A stretch of DNA of 64,000 nt from Janthinobacterium lividum (GCF_034424625.1 NZ_CP139976.1:3968001-4032000); one strand, 5' to 3'; positions 8,389 to 18,749 are shown, counted from the first letter of the stretch. Notes: a model not told the origin generated them from the sequence alone. Program-made: numbers and translations.

Positions 8389-9630
8389 TTACGGCTTGGC
8401 CACCTCGTAATGCAGTTTCAGCACCAGCCCATTATGGTCGTCGGCCATATAGATATCGCCATCCTGGCCCTGCTTCACGTCGACGGGCGCGCCCCTGCCC
8501 TGTTTGCCCTTGCGTTCCCAGTTGCTGATCAAGTCGACGGACTTGCCCATAGGCGCACCGGCCTTGTCGGGCAGCAGGGCCACCAGGCGGTGGCCGTTGC
8601 TGCGGTAGCCGTGGTAACCGATGATCAGGCTATTTTTGTACAACGCAGGGAAGCGGCTGGCCGTGTAAAAAGTCATGCCCAGCGGGGCGGCATGGCCGGG
8701 CAGCAAACGCTCCGGCGCCGCATATTGGGCGTCGCAAGCCGTCTTCGGATATTCGGGACTGGCCACATTGTCGTCGTAGCAGTACGGCCAGCCGTAGTGC
8801 CGGTCTGCCTTGATCAAATTCAGTTCTTCGTGCGGCAGGTTCTCGTCGCTTTTCAGTTGCGGCATGGCGGCCTGGATGGCGTCGCGCGAGTTTTCCGCCT
8901 GCCACAGCTCGCCCGTCGCAGGGTGAAAAGCCAGCGCCATCGAATTGCGCAAGCCGCGCGCATGCGTGCGCCAGCTCGTCACCGTGCCGGCCGGCCAGGC
9001 CATCGTGTATTCGCGGATGGCTCCCAGCGCTTCCAGGCCTTCCGCCGAAGGACAAGCCTTGGCCGGGTCGGGCGCCTTGCCATCATTCTCGCAATGGTCG
9101 GTGCTGGAACCCACGTTCACATACAGGTCGCCCTTGGGGCTGAAGCGCATGTTCGTCAGGAGGTGCAAACCGAGGCCCGGCAGGCGCGGCGTCTTGGCCT
9201 TGCCGCCGATCACGTCGGTGAGGGTGCGCGTGGTGTCGCGCAGGTCGAAGCGGAAGATACGCCCCACCTCGCCCACGTAGACCATGCCGTCCGGCCCCTG
9301 CACGATGCCGTTCGGCCGATCGAGCTTGTCGAGCAGCAGCTTGCGCTCGTAGCCGCCACCGGCCGCCTTGGGCTGCAACAGCCACAATTTACCCTGCTTC
9401 GGCGCCCATCCCGTCATATCCGTGACGAGGATGTCGCCATTCGTCAGCGGCAGCACGCCACGGGGAAATTTCAGGCCGTCGGCCAGCACGGCCACGCAAA
9501 AGCCGGCCGGCGTGGTGACGTCGAGGCGCGGCATGCCGTCGCACTGGGCGCTGGCCGTCGCCGCCATGGCGGGCGCCAACACGGTGGACATACAGGCTGC
9601 CAGGGCGCCCGCAAGCATTTTCTTGTTCAT
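8389..9630 (-). CDS. PQQ-dependent sugar dehydrogenase-like beta-propeller protein (sorbosone dehydrogenase family)
   Basis: A 413-aa exported protein with an N-terminal signal peptide (MNKKMLAGALAACMSTVLAPAMA, cut near residue 24). The body is a six-bladed beta-propeller of the soluble glucose/sorbosone dehydrogenase type, with FPRGVLPLTNGDILVTDM, a RPNGIVQGPDGMVYVGE blade and HYGWPYCYDD, all common in this family. It would oxidise aldoses or sorbosone in the periplasm with bound PQQ. No PQQ synthesis gene is nearby and the real substrate is unknown. It lies 4 nt downstream of tatD at the end of the lol-tatD run. Confidence 0.8.
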   Translation of the reverse strand: MNKKMLAGALAACMSTVLAPAMAATASAQCDGMPRLDVTTPAGFCVAVLADGLKFPRGVLPLTNGDILVTDMTGWAPKQGKLWLLQPKAAGGGYERKLLLDKLDRPNGIVQGPDGMVYVGEVGRIFRFDLRDTTRTLTDVIGGKAKTPRLPGLGLHLLTNMRFSPKGDLYVNVGSSTDHCENDGKAPDPAKACPSAEGLEALGAIREYTMAWPAGTVTSWRTHARGLRNSMALAFHPATGELWQAENSRDAIQAAMPQLKSDENLPHEELNLIKADRHYGWPYCYDDNVASPEYPKTACDAQYAAPERLLPGHAAPLGMTFYTASRFPALYKNSLIIGYHGYRSNGHRLVALLPDKAGAPMGKSVDLISNWERKGKQGRGAPVDVKQGQDGDIYMADDHNGLVLKLHYEVAKP

Positions 9631-9634
9631 GGTC

Positions 9635-10435
9635 TCACTCCATCAGGGGTAGTCGGGGCATCACGGCGCGCGCATTGGCGCTGGTGGCAACGGCCACGTC
9701 GGCCAATGCCAGGCCGCGCAGCTCGGCCAGCACGGCGCCAATGCGCGGCAATTCTTCGGGGCTGTTGCGGCCCGGGTGGACCCAGCTGGGGGAAATGTCG
9801 GGTGCATCCGTCTCCAGCACGATGGACGCCAAAGGCAAGTCGGCGGCCATGCGGCGTATCTGCAAGGCGCGGGTAAACGTCATGGCGCCGCCGAATCCGA
9901 GCTTGAAACCGAGGTCGATATAGCCCTGCGCCTGCTGGAAGCTGCCGTTGAACGCGTGCGCGATGCCGCCGTTCGGGCGGATCTGGCGCGCGTGTTTGAG
10001 GACGATGTCCTGCGAGCGGCGCACGTGCGTCAAGACAGGCAAATCGAAGTCGCGGGCGATCTTCAGCTGCTCGCGCAGGAAATGCTCCTGCTTGGCGCGC
10101 ATGGCCGGCTCGCACAGCATGGGGATGAAGAAGTCGAGGCCGATTTCGCCGATGGCGACAAAGCGCGGGTCGTTCATCGCCAGGGCCACGGCCTCGCGCA
10201 GGGCGATCAAATCATCTTCCGTGGCGTGCGGCACGTAGATCGGGTGGATGCCCAGCGCATAGCAGGCGTTGGGCGCCGCAGCCGCCAGGTCGCGCACGAT
10301 GGCGAAATTGGCCCGTTCGACGGCGGGAATGACGATCATCGCCACGTCCTGCTGCTGCGCGCGCGCCGCCACCTGCAGCGATTCGCTGCCGAATTCATGC
10401 GCGTCGAGGTGGCAGTGCGTGTCGATCCACAGCAT
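9635..10435 (-). CDS. TatD family metal-dependent hydrolase (DNase)
   Basis: A 266-aa TIM-barrel hydrolase. Metal ligands typical of TatD are visible: the N-terminal HxH in DTHCHLD, the Glu of IGEIGLDF, His in LPVLTHVRR and in IAHAFNGS, and the Asp in VLETDAPD. TatD proteins have 3'-5' exonuclease activity linked to DNA repair. The gene follows lolD with a 9-nt gap and precedes the sugar dehydrogenase by 4 nt, so it is co-transcribed with the lipoprotein-release genes, a common beta-proteobacterial order. Confidence 0.92.
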   Translation of the reverse strand: MLWIDTHCHLDAHEFGSESLQVAARAQQQDVAMIVIPAVERANFAIVRDLAAAAPNACYALGIHPIYVPHATEDDLIALREAVALAMNDPRFVAIGEIGLDFFIPMLCEPAMRAKQEHFLREQLKIARDFDLPVLTHVRRSQDIVLKHARQIRPNGGIAHAFNGSFQQAQGYIDLGFKLGFGGAMTFTRALQIRRMAADLPLASIVLETDAPDISPSWVHPGRNSPEELPRIGAVLAELRGLALADVAVATSANARAVMPRLPLME

Positions 10436-10444
10436 GGCGGCTCC

Positions 10445-11194
10445 TTAATATTGATAAGGCTGCAGCCCTTCGTCCGTCAGGCGCAGCACGCGGTCGCAGC
10501 GCTTGGCCAGCTCGATATCGTGCGTGACAATGACGAAGGCCGTGCCCAGGGTGCGCGACAATTCCAGCATCAGGTCGAAAATCTGTTCGGCCGTGGCGTG
10601 ATCGAGGTTGCCCGTCGGTTCGTCAGCCAGCACGCAGGCCGGCTGCGTGACAAGGGCGCGGGCCAGGGCCACGCGCTGGCGCTCGCCGCCCGACAACTCG
10701 CCCGGCGTGTGCGTGACGCGCTTGGCCAGGTTCACGCGCGTGAGGATCTGCTGCGCCAGCTCGGTGGCCGGCGCGCGCTTCATGCGCCGTATCATCAAAG
10801 GCATGGCGACGTTGTCCAGCGCGGAAAACTCGGGCAGCAGGTGGTGGAACTGGTAGACGAAACCCAGCGAGGCGTTGCGCAAGTCGCCGCGTGCCTTTTC
10901 GCTGAGGTTAGCGAAGTCCTTGCCCAGCAGGGTCACCTTGCCGCTGGTGGGCGTATCGAGGCCGCCCAGCAGGTGCAGCAGGGTCGATTTGCCGGAACCC
11001 GAGGCGCCGACGATGGCGACCCGCTCGCCGCGGTGGACGTCGATGTCGATGCCGGCCAGCACCTGCACCTTGTAGCTGCCCTGCGTAAAAGTCTTGCCCA
11101 GGCCGCGGCAGGAAAGCACGGCAGAATCGGCGGAAGCGCCATTGGAGGCAGGTTTGTTCAGATCGGTCATGGTCGTAGTCAGTGGTTTATTCAT
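10445..11194 (-). CDS. lolD: Lipoprotein-releasing ABC transporter ATP-binding protein LolD
   Basis: A 249-aa ATPase that powers extraction of mature outer-membrane lipoproteins from the inner membrane. Walker A is GASGSGKST, the ABC signature [15 protein letters not shown] and Walker [12 protein letters not shown]. The LolD-type sequence [22 protein letters not shown] covers the Q-loop region. The first ATG (11194) lies inside the upstream permease gene, overlapping it by 8 nt; ATG 11170 is an alternative start. Two permease genes precede it. Confidence 0.95.
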   Translation of the reverse strand: MNKPLTTTMTDLNKPASNGASADSAVLSCRGLGKTFTQGSYKVQVLAGIDIDVHRGERVAIVGASGSGKSTLLHLLGGLDTPTSGKVTLLGKDFANLSEKARGDLRNASLGFVYQFHHLLPEFSALDNVAMPLMIRRMKRAPATELAQQILTRVNLAKRVTHTPGELSGGERQRVALARALVTQPACVLADEPTGNLDHATAEQIFDLMLELSRTLGTAFVIVTHDIELAKRCDRVLRLTDEGLQPYQY

Positions 11195-12452
11195 AGCGCA
11201 GGGCTTCCGCAGGTTTGACGCGGGCAGCCCACCAGCTTGGGTACAGGGTCGCCAAAAAGGCGAGGATCACGGCCAGCACGCCGATCTTGGTGACGTCGGG
11301 CCAGCGCAGGTCGGACGGCACGGTGCTGATGAAATAGATGTCCTTGGAGAGGAACTGCACCCCCAGCAGATGCTCGATGAAGGGCACGATGACGTCGATG
11401 TTCATGGCCACCAGCACGCCGCCGCACACGCCCAGAATTGTGCCCAGGATGCCCACCAGCGCGCCCTGGATCATGAAGATCTTCATGATGGAACGGGGAG
11501 AAGCGCCCAGGGTGCGCAAAATCGCGATATCGGCCTGCTTGTCCGTCACCGTCATCACCAGGGTCGAGACCAGGTTGAAGGCGGCCACCGCGATGATCAG
11601 GGTCAGGATGATGAACATCATGCGCTTTTCCGTCTGCACGGCAGCGAACCAGTTGGCATTGAGCTTGGACCAGTCGCGCAGCCACAGGTCGCCCGGCATG
11701 GTTTTTTTCAGTTCCGCCGCCACTTGCGGCGCCTGGTTCATGTCGGCCAGGCGCAAACGCAGGCCGGACGGGCCATCGAGACGCAGCAGGCGCTGGCCGT
11801 CTTCGATATTGATGAAAGCCAGACCGGCGTCGAATTCATTGTGGCCCGCCTGGAAGATGCCGCTGACGGTAAAGCTGCGCATGCGCGGCAGCACGCCGGC
11901 CGGCGTGACCTGGCCTTGCGCCAGCATCAGCGTCACTTTTTCGCCGAGGTTGACGCGCAGGGCGCGCGCCAGCTCGATGCCCAGCACGATATTGAAGGTG
12001 CCAGGCTGCAGGGCCTTGAAGCTGCCCATGCGCGTCTGGCCGGCCACGTCGGAAACGTTCGGCTCTTCCTCGGGCAGCACGCCGCGCACGATGGCGGGGC
12101 GCAGCGCATCGTCGCGCAGCAGCATGCCCTGCGTTTCCACGAACGGCGCGGCGCCCTTCACGGCCGGGTTTTTAAAAGCTTGCGCCGCTTCCGCGCGCCA
12201 GTCCGGCATGCTGCCGCTATTGTCGAACACTTCCACGTGGGCCAGCACGGACAGCATGCGGTCCGTCACCTCCTTCTGGAAACCATTCATCACGGACAGC
12301 ACGACGATCAGCGCCGCCACGCCCAGGCCGATGCCGGCCATGGAAATGAGGGAGATGAAGGAGATAAAACTGTTGCGGCCACTGCGCTTGCCGGCCCGCG
12401 TGTAGCGCAAGCCGACCAGCCATTCGAAGGGCAGATTCTTGAAAATACTCAT
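11187..12452 (-). CDS. Lipoprotein-releasing ABC transporter permease, LolC/LolE family (copy 2)
   Basis: A 421-aa inner-membrane permease with the LolC/E layout: one N-terminal helix (around residues 27-48), a large periplasmic MacB-like domain, then three C-terminal helices. The N-terminus ([16 protein letters not shown]) is nearly identical to the gene just upstream, so the two form a tandem paralogous pair and probably a LolC-LolE style heterodimer with LolD. The ends [16 protein letters not shown] and PAEALRYE are family typical. Which copy plays LolC and which LolE cannot be decided by eye. Confidence 0.92.
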   Translation of the reverse strand: MSIFKNLPFEWLVGLRYTRAGKRSGRNSFISFISLISMAGIGLGVAALIVVLSVMNGFQKEVTDRMLSVLAHVEVFDNSGSMPDWRAEAAQAFKNPAVKGAAPFVETQGMLLRDDALRPAIVRGVLPEEEPNVSDVAGQTRMGSFKALQPGTFNIVLGIELARALRVNLGEKVTLMLAQGQVTPAGVLPRMRSFTVSGIFQAGHNEFDAGLAFINIEDGQRLLRLDGPSGLRLRLADMNQAPQVAAELKKTMPGDLWLRDWSKLNANWFAAVQTEKRMMFIILTLIIAVAAFNLVSTLVMTVTDKQADIAILRTLGASPRSIMKIFMIQGALVGILGTILGVCGGVLVAMNIDVIVPFIEHLLGVQFLSKDIYFISTVPSDLRWPDVTKIGVLAVILAFLATLYPSWWAARVKPAEALRYE

Positions 12453-12484
12453 TGTTCAGGCGGTCTTTATCGTTTCTTGATGTG

Positions 12485-13762
12485 TTATTCGTAGCGCAAT
12501 GCCTCGGCCGGCTTGACCCGCGCGGCGCGCCAGCTCGGGTAGATGGTCGCCACCAGCGCCAGGCCAAAGGCGATCAGGCCGATCTGCGCCACGTCCAGCC
12601 AATGCACGTCGGACGGCACGGCGCTGATCTGGTAGATTTCCTTCGAGATGAAGTGCAGGCCGAAGATGCCTTCGATGAAGGGCACGATGACGCCCACGTT
12701 CAGCGCCAGCACGACGCCGCCGATCACGCCCAAAGCACTTCCCAGCAAGCCCACCAGCGCGCCCTGGATCATGAAGATCTTCATGATGGAGAATGGCGAG
12801 GCGCCCAGGGTGCGCAGAATGGCGATGTCGGCCTGCTTGTCGGTGACCGACATCACCAGGGTCGAGACGAGGTTGAACGCGGCCACGGCGATGATCATGC
12901 TGAGGATGATGAACATCATGTTCTTCTGGCTTTGCACCAGCGCATACCAGCTGGCGCTGGCGCGCGACCAGTCGCGCATCCACAGCTGGCCCGGCATCGA
13001 GGCTTTCAGTTCGCGCGCCACCTGCGGCGCCTGGTTCATGTCATGCAGACGCAGGCGCAGGCCGGACGGGCCATCGAGCTGCAGCAGCTGCTCGGCGTCC
13101 TGCATGTTGACGAAGGCCAGGCTGCCATCGAGTTCATTGTGACCGGCCTCGAAGATGCCGGCGACCTTGAGCGCGCGCATGCGCGGCATGACGATGCCAT
13201 TGGCCGGGTCGCCCGCCCTCGGCTCGCGCTCCAGCATCAGCGTGACGTTCTGCCCCACTTTTACGTCGAGGGCCTTGGCCAGGTCGATGCCCAGCACGAT
13301 GTTATAGGAACCTGGCGTGAGATCCTTGAAACTGCCCTGCTTCATCTGGGAGGCCACGCTTGAGACGGTGGCTTCCTGCTGCGGCAGCACGCCGCGCACG
13401 ACGGACGGGCGCATGGTTTCGTCGTTGAGCAGCATGCCCTGGGTTTCCACGAACGGCGACACGGCCTTCACTTGCGGGTTGGCGTAGGCGGCGCGCTCCT
13501 GCGCCTGCCAGTTCGGCATGGAGCCGCTGGTATCGAACACCTCGACATGGGCCAGCACCGACATCAGGCGGTCCGTGACTTCCTTCTGGAAGCCGTTCAT
13601 GACGGACAGGACGACGATCAGGGCGGCCACGCCCAGGCCGATGCCGGCCACGGAAATGAGGGAGATGAAGGAAATGAAGCTGTTGCGGCCACTGCGTTTC
13701 CCGGCGCGCGTATAGCGCACGCCGACCTGCCACTCGAAGGGAAATTGTTTGATGATGCTCAT
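12485..13762 (-). CDS. Lipoprotein-releasing ABC transporter permease, LolC/LolE family (copy 1)
   Basis: A 425-aa paralogue of the next gene, 32 nt upstream of it, with the same architecture: helix near residues 27-48, periplasmic domain, three C-terminal helices, end PAEALRYE. Start ATG 13762 (MSIIKQFPFEW) aligns with the start of copy 2; an open upstream extension to 13822 is rejected for that reason. Differences cluster in the periplasmic domain, for example an ERAAYANPQVKAVSPFVE segment against [18 protein letters not shown]. It is the first gene of the lol operon. Confidence 0.92.
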   Translation of the reverse strand: MSIIKQFPFEWQVGVRYTRAGKRSGRNSFISFISLISVAGIGLGVAALIVVLSVMNGFQKEVTDRLMSVLAHVEVFDTSGSMPNWQAQERAAYANPQVKAVSPFVETQGMLLNDETMRPSVVRGVLPQQEATVSSVASQMKQGSFKDLTPGSYNIVLGIDLAKALDVKVGQNVTLMLEREPRAGDPANGIVMPRMRALKVAGIFEAGHNELDGSLAFVNMQDAEQLLQLDGPSGLRLRLHDMNQAPQVARELKASMPGQLWMRDWSRASASWYALVQSQKNMMFIILSMIIAVAAFNLVSTLVMSVTDKQADIAILRTLGASPFSIMKIFMIQGALVGLLGSALGVIGGVVLALNVGVIVPFIEGIFGLHFISKEIYQISAVPSDVHWLDVAQIGLIAFGLALVATIYPSWRAARVKPAEALRYE

Positions 13763-13856
13763 GCGCTCCCGCGACAACGATGATATGCGAGCGCGCAGTG
13801 TGCCACACAATGGGCATTTCATGCATCAAGTCTGCGTGAAACAGCGCACGCCGGCC

Positions 13857-15149
13857 CTATTTTTCCTCCTGCGCCAGGCCGAACACGGCCAGCAGCTGCC
13901 CCGCCAGCGCATATTGGCGCATCTGCGCCAGGGTCAGACGGTGCAGCTGGTCGATGCGCCGCTGCTGCACCGTGAAATAGCTGTCGCGCGTCTGGATGAC
14001 CTGCTGCAGGTTGCGCCGTCCCGCCTCATACTGGATGGTGCCGCCGCGCACGACGAAGGCCAACTTCCTTTCCTGCTCGTCGAGCAGGGCCAGGGTGCGC
14101 TGCGCATTGGCGATGCGCGGCAGCATGCTGGCCAGGTCGGCGCGCGTGCCCTGCTCGGCGCGCGCCACGTCCGCATCGGCCGCCTGGGCGCGGCTGATGC
14201 TCTCGTCGCGCTGCGCCAGGCTGCCGCCGCCGAGCGGGAATTCCCAGCTCACGCCGACCGACCAGCCCCGCTGCTGGATGGTCGAGGGCGGCGGCGTGGT
14301 CTTGTTATTGAGCAGATGGCTGACGTTCAGGTCCACTTTCGGCGCCAGGGTGGCCGCCACGCCGCGCACGCGCAGCTGGGCCGCCGCCGCCCGCTCGCGC
14401 GCGGCGCGCAACTGCGCCTGCTGCGTATCGGCGTTTTCCAGGGCTTGCGCCGGCAGCGGCGCAAAGGCGAAATCGGCAAACTGCGCCACCGGCTCGAAGG
14501 CCAGCGCCTCGAGCTTGATGCGCGCCGCCTGCTGGTCCGTCAGCAAGCCGTCGTGCACCAGTTCCGCGTCCAGCTGCGAACTTTGCGCCAGTTCGCGGTC
14601 CACTTCCGATGATTTGCCCAGTTCCGCCTGGCGCGTCACCTGCCGCACCAGCTGCGTCACATCGCGCAGGCGTTCCTGCGATTGCATCAGGCTGCGTTCC
14701 AGGCGCTGCATGTCGAAATACGCTTCGGCCAGTTTTTCCGCGCTTTCCGCGCGTGCCCGCTCCACGTCGAAGGCGGCGCCCGCCATTTCGCGCTCGGCCG
14801 CATCGAGTTCGGCGCGGTCGGCGCCGCCGTTGTACACATTCCAGCGCACGCTCGCTTCCACCTGGTGCGTGCGCCGTTCCACGTCCAGCGCGCCATCGAG
14901 GTCATTGCTGCGCCCCCGCGTCGCCTGCAGCGCCGCAGTCGGGAACAGCCGCGAGCGGGCCTGCTTGTAGCGCGCTTCGGTGGTGGCCAGCGCCGCCTGC
15001 GCCGCGATCACCTGCGGGTCGCGCGGCACGGCGCGCGCCAGCAAGGCGGGCAAGCCGCGCGTGGACTGCGCCTGGAAAGTGGCCGGCGGTGCCGGCTGGG
15101 CCACCGCGTTTGCGCAGGCGAATGCCATGCAAAGTAAAAAAGCACGCAT
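13857..15149 (-). CDS. TolC family outer-membrane protein of a type I secretion system
   Basis: A 430-aa outer-membrane channel component. A signal peptide (MRAFLLCMAFACANAVA) is followed by long alpha-helical heptad-rich stretches and two repeated OEP domains, as in TolC/LapE. It is the last of three genes (ABC, HlyD, TolC) encoding a complete export channel. Its ATG overlaps the stop of the HlyD gene by 1 nt (TGATG). Likely partner cargo is the SdrD-repeat protein encoded upstream at 19604-23116. Confidence 0.92.
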   Translation of the reverse strand: MRAFLLCMAFACANAVAQPAPPATFQAQSTRGLPALLARAVPRDPQVIAAQAALATTEARYKQARSRLFPTAALQATRGRSNDLDGALDVERRTHQVEASVRWNVYNGGADRAELDAAEREMAGAAFDVERARAESAEKLAEAYFDMQRLERSLMQSQERLRDVTQLVRQVTRQAELGKSSEVDRELAQSSQLDAELVHDGLLTDQQAARIKLEALAFEPVAQFADFAFAPLPAQALENADTQQAQLRAARERAAAAQLRVRGVAATLAPKVDLNVSHLLNNKTTPPPSTIQQRGWSVGVSWEFPLGGGSLAQRDESISRAQAADADVARAEQGTRADLASMLPRIANAQRTLALLDEQERKLAFVVRGGTIQYEAGRRNLQQVIQTRDSYFTVQQRRIDQLHRLTLAQMRQYALAGQLLAVFGLAQEEK

Positions 15150-16462
15150 CAGCGCTCCTGCAGGGAAGACTGCAAGCCGCGCAGCACGGGCTTGAACACA
15201 TATTGCAGCACCGAGCGGCGCCCCGTCAGGATGCCCACGTCGACGGGCATGCCAGGCGTAATCGGCAGCACCTTGCCGTGCGCCGTCAACTGGCTGCGGT
15301 CGGTACTCAGCTGCACCTCGAAATACGGCTCGTTGCGTTCATCGGGAATCGCATCGGCGCCCACGCGCACCACCTGCGCCTGCATGCGTCCATAGGTGGT
15401 GGCGTCATACGCCAGCACATTCGCCGAAGCGCGCTGCCCCACGTGGATAAAACCGATGTCCGACGGTTTCACGCGCACGGAAATCAGCATTTCCGAATCG
15501 GCGGGCACGATTTCCAGGATAGGTTTGCCCGGCTGCGCCACGCCGCCGACCGTCGCCACCAGCACGCGGTTGACGACGCCGTCGACGGGCGCCGTCACAT
15601 CGCGCCGGCTCACCTGGTCCTGCTGACCTTTCACGGTGCTGGCCAGGGCTCCCGCCTTGGTTTCATATTCGCTGCGCTGGGCGCCCCACTGGCCGCGCAT
15701 GCGCGCTTCCACTTCGCCGGCCTGCGCCTGCGCCTCGGCCAGGGTGGCCGCCAGGCGCGGCACGGAAGCGCGCAGGCTGTCGAGTTCCGTGCGCTGCTGC
15801 TGCACGCGCTGCTGCGCATTCAGGTAGTCGCCGCGCGAACCGGCGCCCTCCTTGAACAGGCGTTCCTCGATCGACAGGCTTTCCAGCGCGATCTTCAGGC
15901 CCGTATCAAGTTGCGCGATGCGGCTGTGCGCCTCGGCCAGCTCGCCGCGCCGCCGCGTCACGCCTTCGCGCGCGGCCGCCGTGGCCGACGCGAACTCGCG
16001 CTGGCCATCGCGCCACAACTGCGTTTCCTTGGCGATCAGCTCGGGCGCCTCTTTCTGCCATTCCGGCGCAAACCGGGGAGTACCACCGGACAGCAGCGCA
16101 TCGAGGCGCGCCCTGCCCGCCAGCGCGGCCAGGCGATTCTGCACGCTGGCGCCCAGGTTGGCCTCGTACTGGGCCGTGTCCAGGCGCAGCAGCAAGTCGC
16201 CGCGGCGCACCCGCTGGCCCGGCTTCACCAGCATTTCGCGCACGATGCCCCCTTCCAGGCTTTGCACTTCCTGCAGGTGCGACGGCGGCGTGATGGCGCC
16301 GCGTCCATTCACGGACACGTCGAGCTGGGCGAAGGTGGCCCAGGCCAGCACCAGCACCAGCAATACGGCGATCAGCGCCAGCATGCGCATGACGATGCGC
16401 TGCGGTTCGCGTTCCGGGTCCGGGTGGGCCGCCGGCAGCGGACGGGCGTTCAGGGCGCTCAT
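15149..16462 (-). CDS. HlyD family membrane-fusion protein of a type I secretion system
   Basis: A 437-aa periplasmic adaptor. It has one N-terminal transmembrane helix (about residues 25-46, MLALIAVLLVLVLAWATFAQ), a lipoyl/biotinyl-like half around ITPPSHLQEVQSLEGGIV, a long coiled coil (residues about 100-280) and a C-terminal beta-barrel with the family motif GMPVDVGILTG. It bridges the inner-membrane ABC exporter and TolC. The ATG overlaps the ABC gene stop by 4 nt and the stop overlaps tolC by 1 nt, so the three are translationally coupled. Confidence 0.93.
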   Translation of the reverse strand: MSALNARPLPAAHPDPEREPQRIVMRMLALIAVLLVLVLAWATFAQLDVSVNGRGAITPPSHLQEVQSLEGGIVREMLVKPGQRVRRGDLLLRLDTAQYEANLGASVQNRLAALAGRARLDALLSGGTPRFAPEWQKEAPELIAKETQLWRDGQREFASATAAAREGVTRRRGELAEAHSRIAQLDTGLKIALESLSIEERLFKEGAGSRGDYLNAQQRVQQQRTELDSLRASVPRLAATLAEAQAQAGEVEARMRGQWGAQRSEYETKAGALASTVKGQQDQVSRRDVTAPVDGVVNRVLVATVGGVAQPGKPILEIVPADSEMLISVRVKPSDIGFIHVGQRASANVLAYDATTYGRMQAQVVRVGADAIPDERNEPYFEVQLSTDRSQLTAHGKVLPITPGMPVDVGILTGRRSVLQYVFKPVLRGLQSSLQER

Positions 16463-18624
16463 GCCGTGGCTCCCTGTTCCACCACAGGCTTGGCTGCCTG
16501 GCTATTGAGCACGCGCATGACCTCATCGCGCGGGCCGTCGGCCACGATGCGCCCCTTGTCGAAGACGATCAGGCGGTCCACCAGCGCCAGCATGGCCATG
16601 CGGTGCGTGACGAGCACGATGGTCGTATCCTTTAATGTACGCAGGCGGGCGATCAGGCGCTGCTCGGTGGCCGGGTCGAACATGCTGCTCGGCTCATCGA
16701 GCAGCAGCATGGGCGGTTTCACGAGCAAGGCGCGGGCCATGGCCACGGCTTGGCGCTGGCCGCCGGACAGGCGTTCGCCCCGTTCGCCCACTTCCGTCGC
16801 CACGCCGTTGGGCAGCTGGGTGATGATGTCATCGAGGCAGGCCAGGCGGATGGCATCGAGCAGGGCCGCATCGTCGGGCTGGCTGCGTCCCAGTTCGATG
16901 TTTTCGCGCAGGGTGCCGTGGAACAGGGTCACGTCCTGCGGCACGTAGCCGATCTGGCGGCGCAGGCTCAAAGGCTCCAGCTGGGTGCTGGACAGGTCGT
17001 CGAACAGTACGCTGCCGCTTTGCGGACCATACTGGTTCAGCAGCAAGCGCAGCAAGGTGCTCTTGCCGGAACCGAGCTTGCCGATCACGCCGACCCGTTC
17101 GCCGGGACGGATGTGCAGATTCAGTTTATCCAGCAGCGGCGGCGAATTCGGGTAGGCAAAGCCCACGTCGCGGAACTCGATGCGCCCCGACAGCGGGGGC
17201 GCCTGCAGGCTGGCCAAGTCATCATCGGTCGGCGCTTCCATGATCTTGTTCAGTGCGTGGTAGGACAGCTTGGTCTGTTCCCAGCGGATGATCAGGCCCG
17301 CGATCTGGCTCACGGGCGCCAGGGCGCGTCCCGTCAGCATGCTCACGGCGATGATCTGGCCCAGGGTCAGCAGGTGTTCTCCCATCAGCAAGGCGCCCGT
17401 GGCCACCACGGCCACGCCGGACAGGGCCAGCACGGCCGTGTTGATGTAGTTGACGCGACTGACGATTTCGCGCGTCTCGACGCTGTTGGCGGCGATGGCC
17501 ACCGTCAGGCTTTCCCATTTGCGCCGGCTCCACGCTTCGGCGCCCAGCGCCTTGATGGTGTCGAGGCCATTCATGGTTTCAAACAGGTGTGCCGTGCGCT
17601 GCGCGCTTTCCTGCATCGAGGCGGCCACGTGGCGCGCCAGGGCCGCGCGCGAGGCAAAGGCCACCAGCAGCAGGATCGGAATGACGGCCAGCGGGACGAG
17701 CACCAGCCAGCCGCCGACAAAGGCGATGACCAGCAGGAACAGCAACAGGAACGGCAAGTCGCCCAGGGTCGTCAGGGTGGTCGAGGCAAAGAATTCGCGC
17801 ACGGATTCGAAATCGCGCACGGTATTGGCCAACGTCCCCCCGGAGGCGGGACGGCTGGCCGCGCGCAGGCGCAGACACTGGGCGAAGATGTTCGACGAGA
17901 GCGCCACGTCCATGCGGCGCGACGCCGTTTCCACCAGTTCGCCGCGCAGCAGGCGCAGAGCCAGTTCGAAGCCCGTCAGCACCACCACGGCAATGGTCAG
18001 CACCCACAGGCTGGACGTGGCATTGTTCGGGATCACGCGGTCATACACGGCCATCGCATAGAATGGCACCAGCGCGCCGATGACGTTCAGCACCAGCGTG
18101 CCCAGCAGGGCCCAGCGAAATACCCAGCGGTTGCGGTTGAAGACATCCCAGAACCAGCGTCCCGCCACGGGCATGCTGTAGAGCAAGCTGCGCTGGTCGA
18201 AAAACATCACGGGCCGCACGGCCACCCAGCGCCCGGCGGGCACTTCCCGGGCCAGCGCGGCCGCATCGAGCCAGGAGGTGCCGGCGATGCCGGGCACGTG
18301 GCATTCATATTTACCATCGGCAATGCTCAGCACCACCAGCGCCTGCCCTTCCCCATTGAGCAGCAAGGCCGGCATTTCCGTCGGACGGCGCGGCTTGTCC
18401 ATGGGTAGCGCGGTGCCGGCCAGGCTGGCATGGCTGAGCACCTGGTCGAGAAAATCGGCGGCGGCCGGGTCGCCATGCGCGGTCACGCTGGCGCGCAGAC
18501 GCTCGGCTTGCACGCCGGTGCCAAGAAGGCAGGCCAGGAAGACGATGGCGTCGGCAAGCGTGTCAGCGCAGGCGGTGGATGGGGAAGCGTCGACGGCGGC
18601 GTGCGCGGCAGAAGGTGGCGTCAT
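16459..18624 (-). CDS. Type I secretion ABC transporter (permease/ATPase, LapB-like)
   Basis: A 721-aa exporter. Residues about 1-150 form a C39-peptidase-like domain without a clear catalytic Cys-His pair, as in LapB/HlyB exporters whose substrates are not N-terminally cleaved. Six transmembrane helices follow (about 165-440), then the nucleotide-binding domain with Walker A GKLGSGKST, signature LSGGQRQAVAMARAL and Walker B MLLLDEPSSMFD. ATG 18624 (MTPPSAAH) is preferred to the in-frame ATG at 18681 because the extra residues look non-coding. First gene of the exporter operon. Confidence 0.92.
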   Translation of the reverse strand: MTPPSAAHAAVDASPSTACADTLADAIVFLACLLGTGVQAERLRASVTAHGDPAAADFLDQVLSHASLAGTALPMDKPRRPTEMPALLLNGEGQALVVLSIADGKYECHVPGIAGTSWLDAAALAREVPAGRWVAVRPVMFFDQRSLLYSMPVAGRWFWDVFNRNRWVFRWALLGTLVLNVIGALVPFYAMAVYDRVIPNNATSSLWVLTIAVVVLTGFELALRLLRGELVETASRRMDVALSSNIFAQCLRLRAASRPASGGTLANTVRDFESVREFFASTTLTTLGDLPFLLLFLLVIAFVGGWLVLVPLAVIPILLLVAFASRAALARHVAASMQESAQRTAHLFETMNGLDTIKALGAEAWSRRKWESLTVAIAANSVETREIVSRVNYINTAVLALSGVAVVATGALLMGEHLLTLGQIIAVSMLTGRALAPVSQIAGLIIRWEQTKLSYHALNKIMEAPTDDDLASLQAPPLSGRIEFRDVGFAYPNSPPLLDKLNLHIRPGERVGVIGKLGSGKSTLLRLLLNQYGPQSGSVLFDDLSSTQLEPLSLRRQIGYVPQDVTLFHGTLRENIELGRSQPDDAALLDAIRLACLDDIITQLPNGVATEVGERGERLSGGQRQAVAMARALLVKPPMLLLDEPSSMFDPATEQRLIARLRTLKDTTIVLVTHRMAMLALVDRLIVFDKGRIVADGPRDEVMRVLNSQAAKPVVEQGATA

Positions 18625-18749
18625 GATGAGCTCAAATCCGATCTCAGACAGTTGCAATGAACAGTGAGGAACTATTGTCAAGGTCGCGCAGTGGTGGTTT
18701 GCAGAAACATTGTGCCATAGTAATAACAGCTATTCAGAATGATGTTGTG

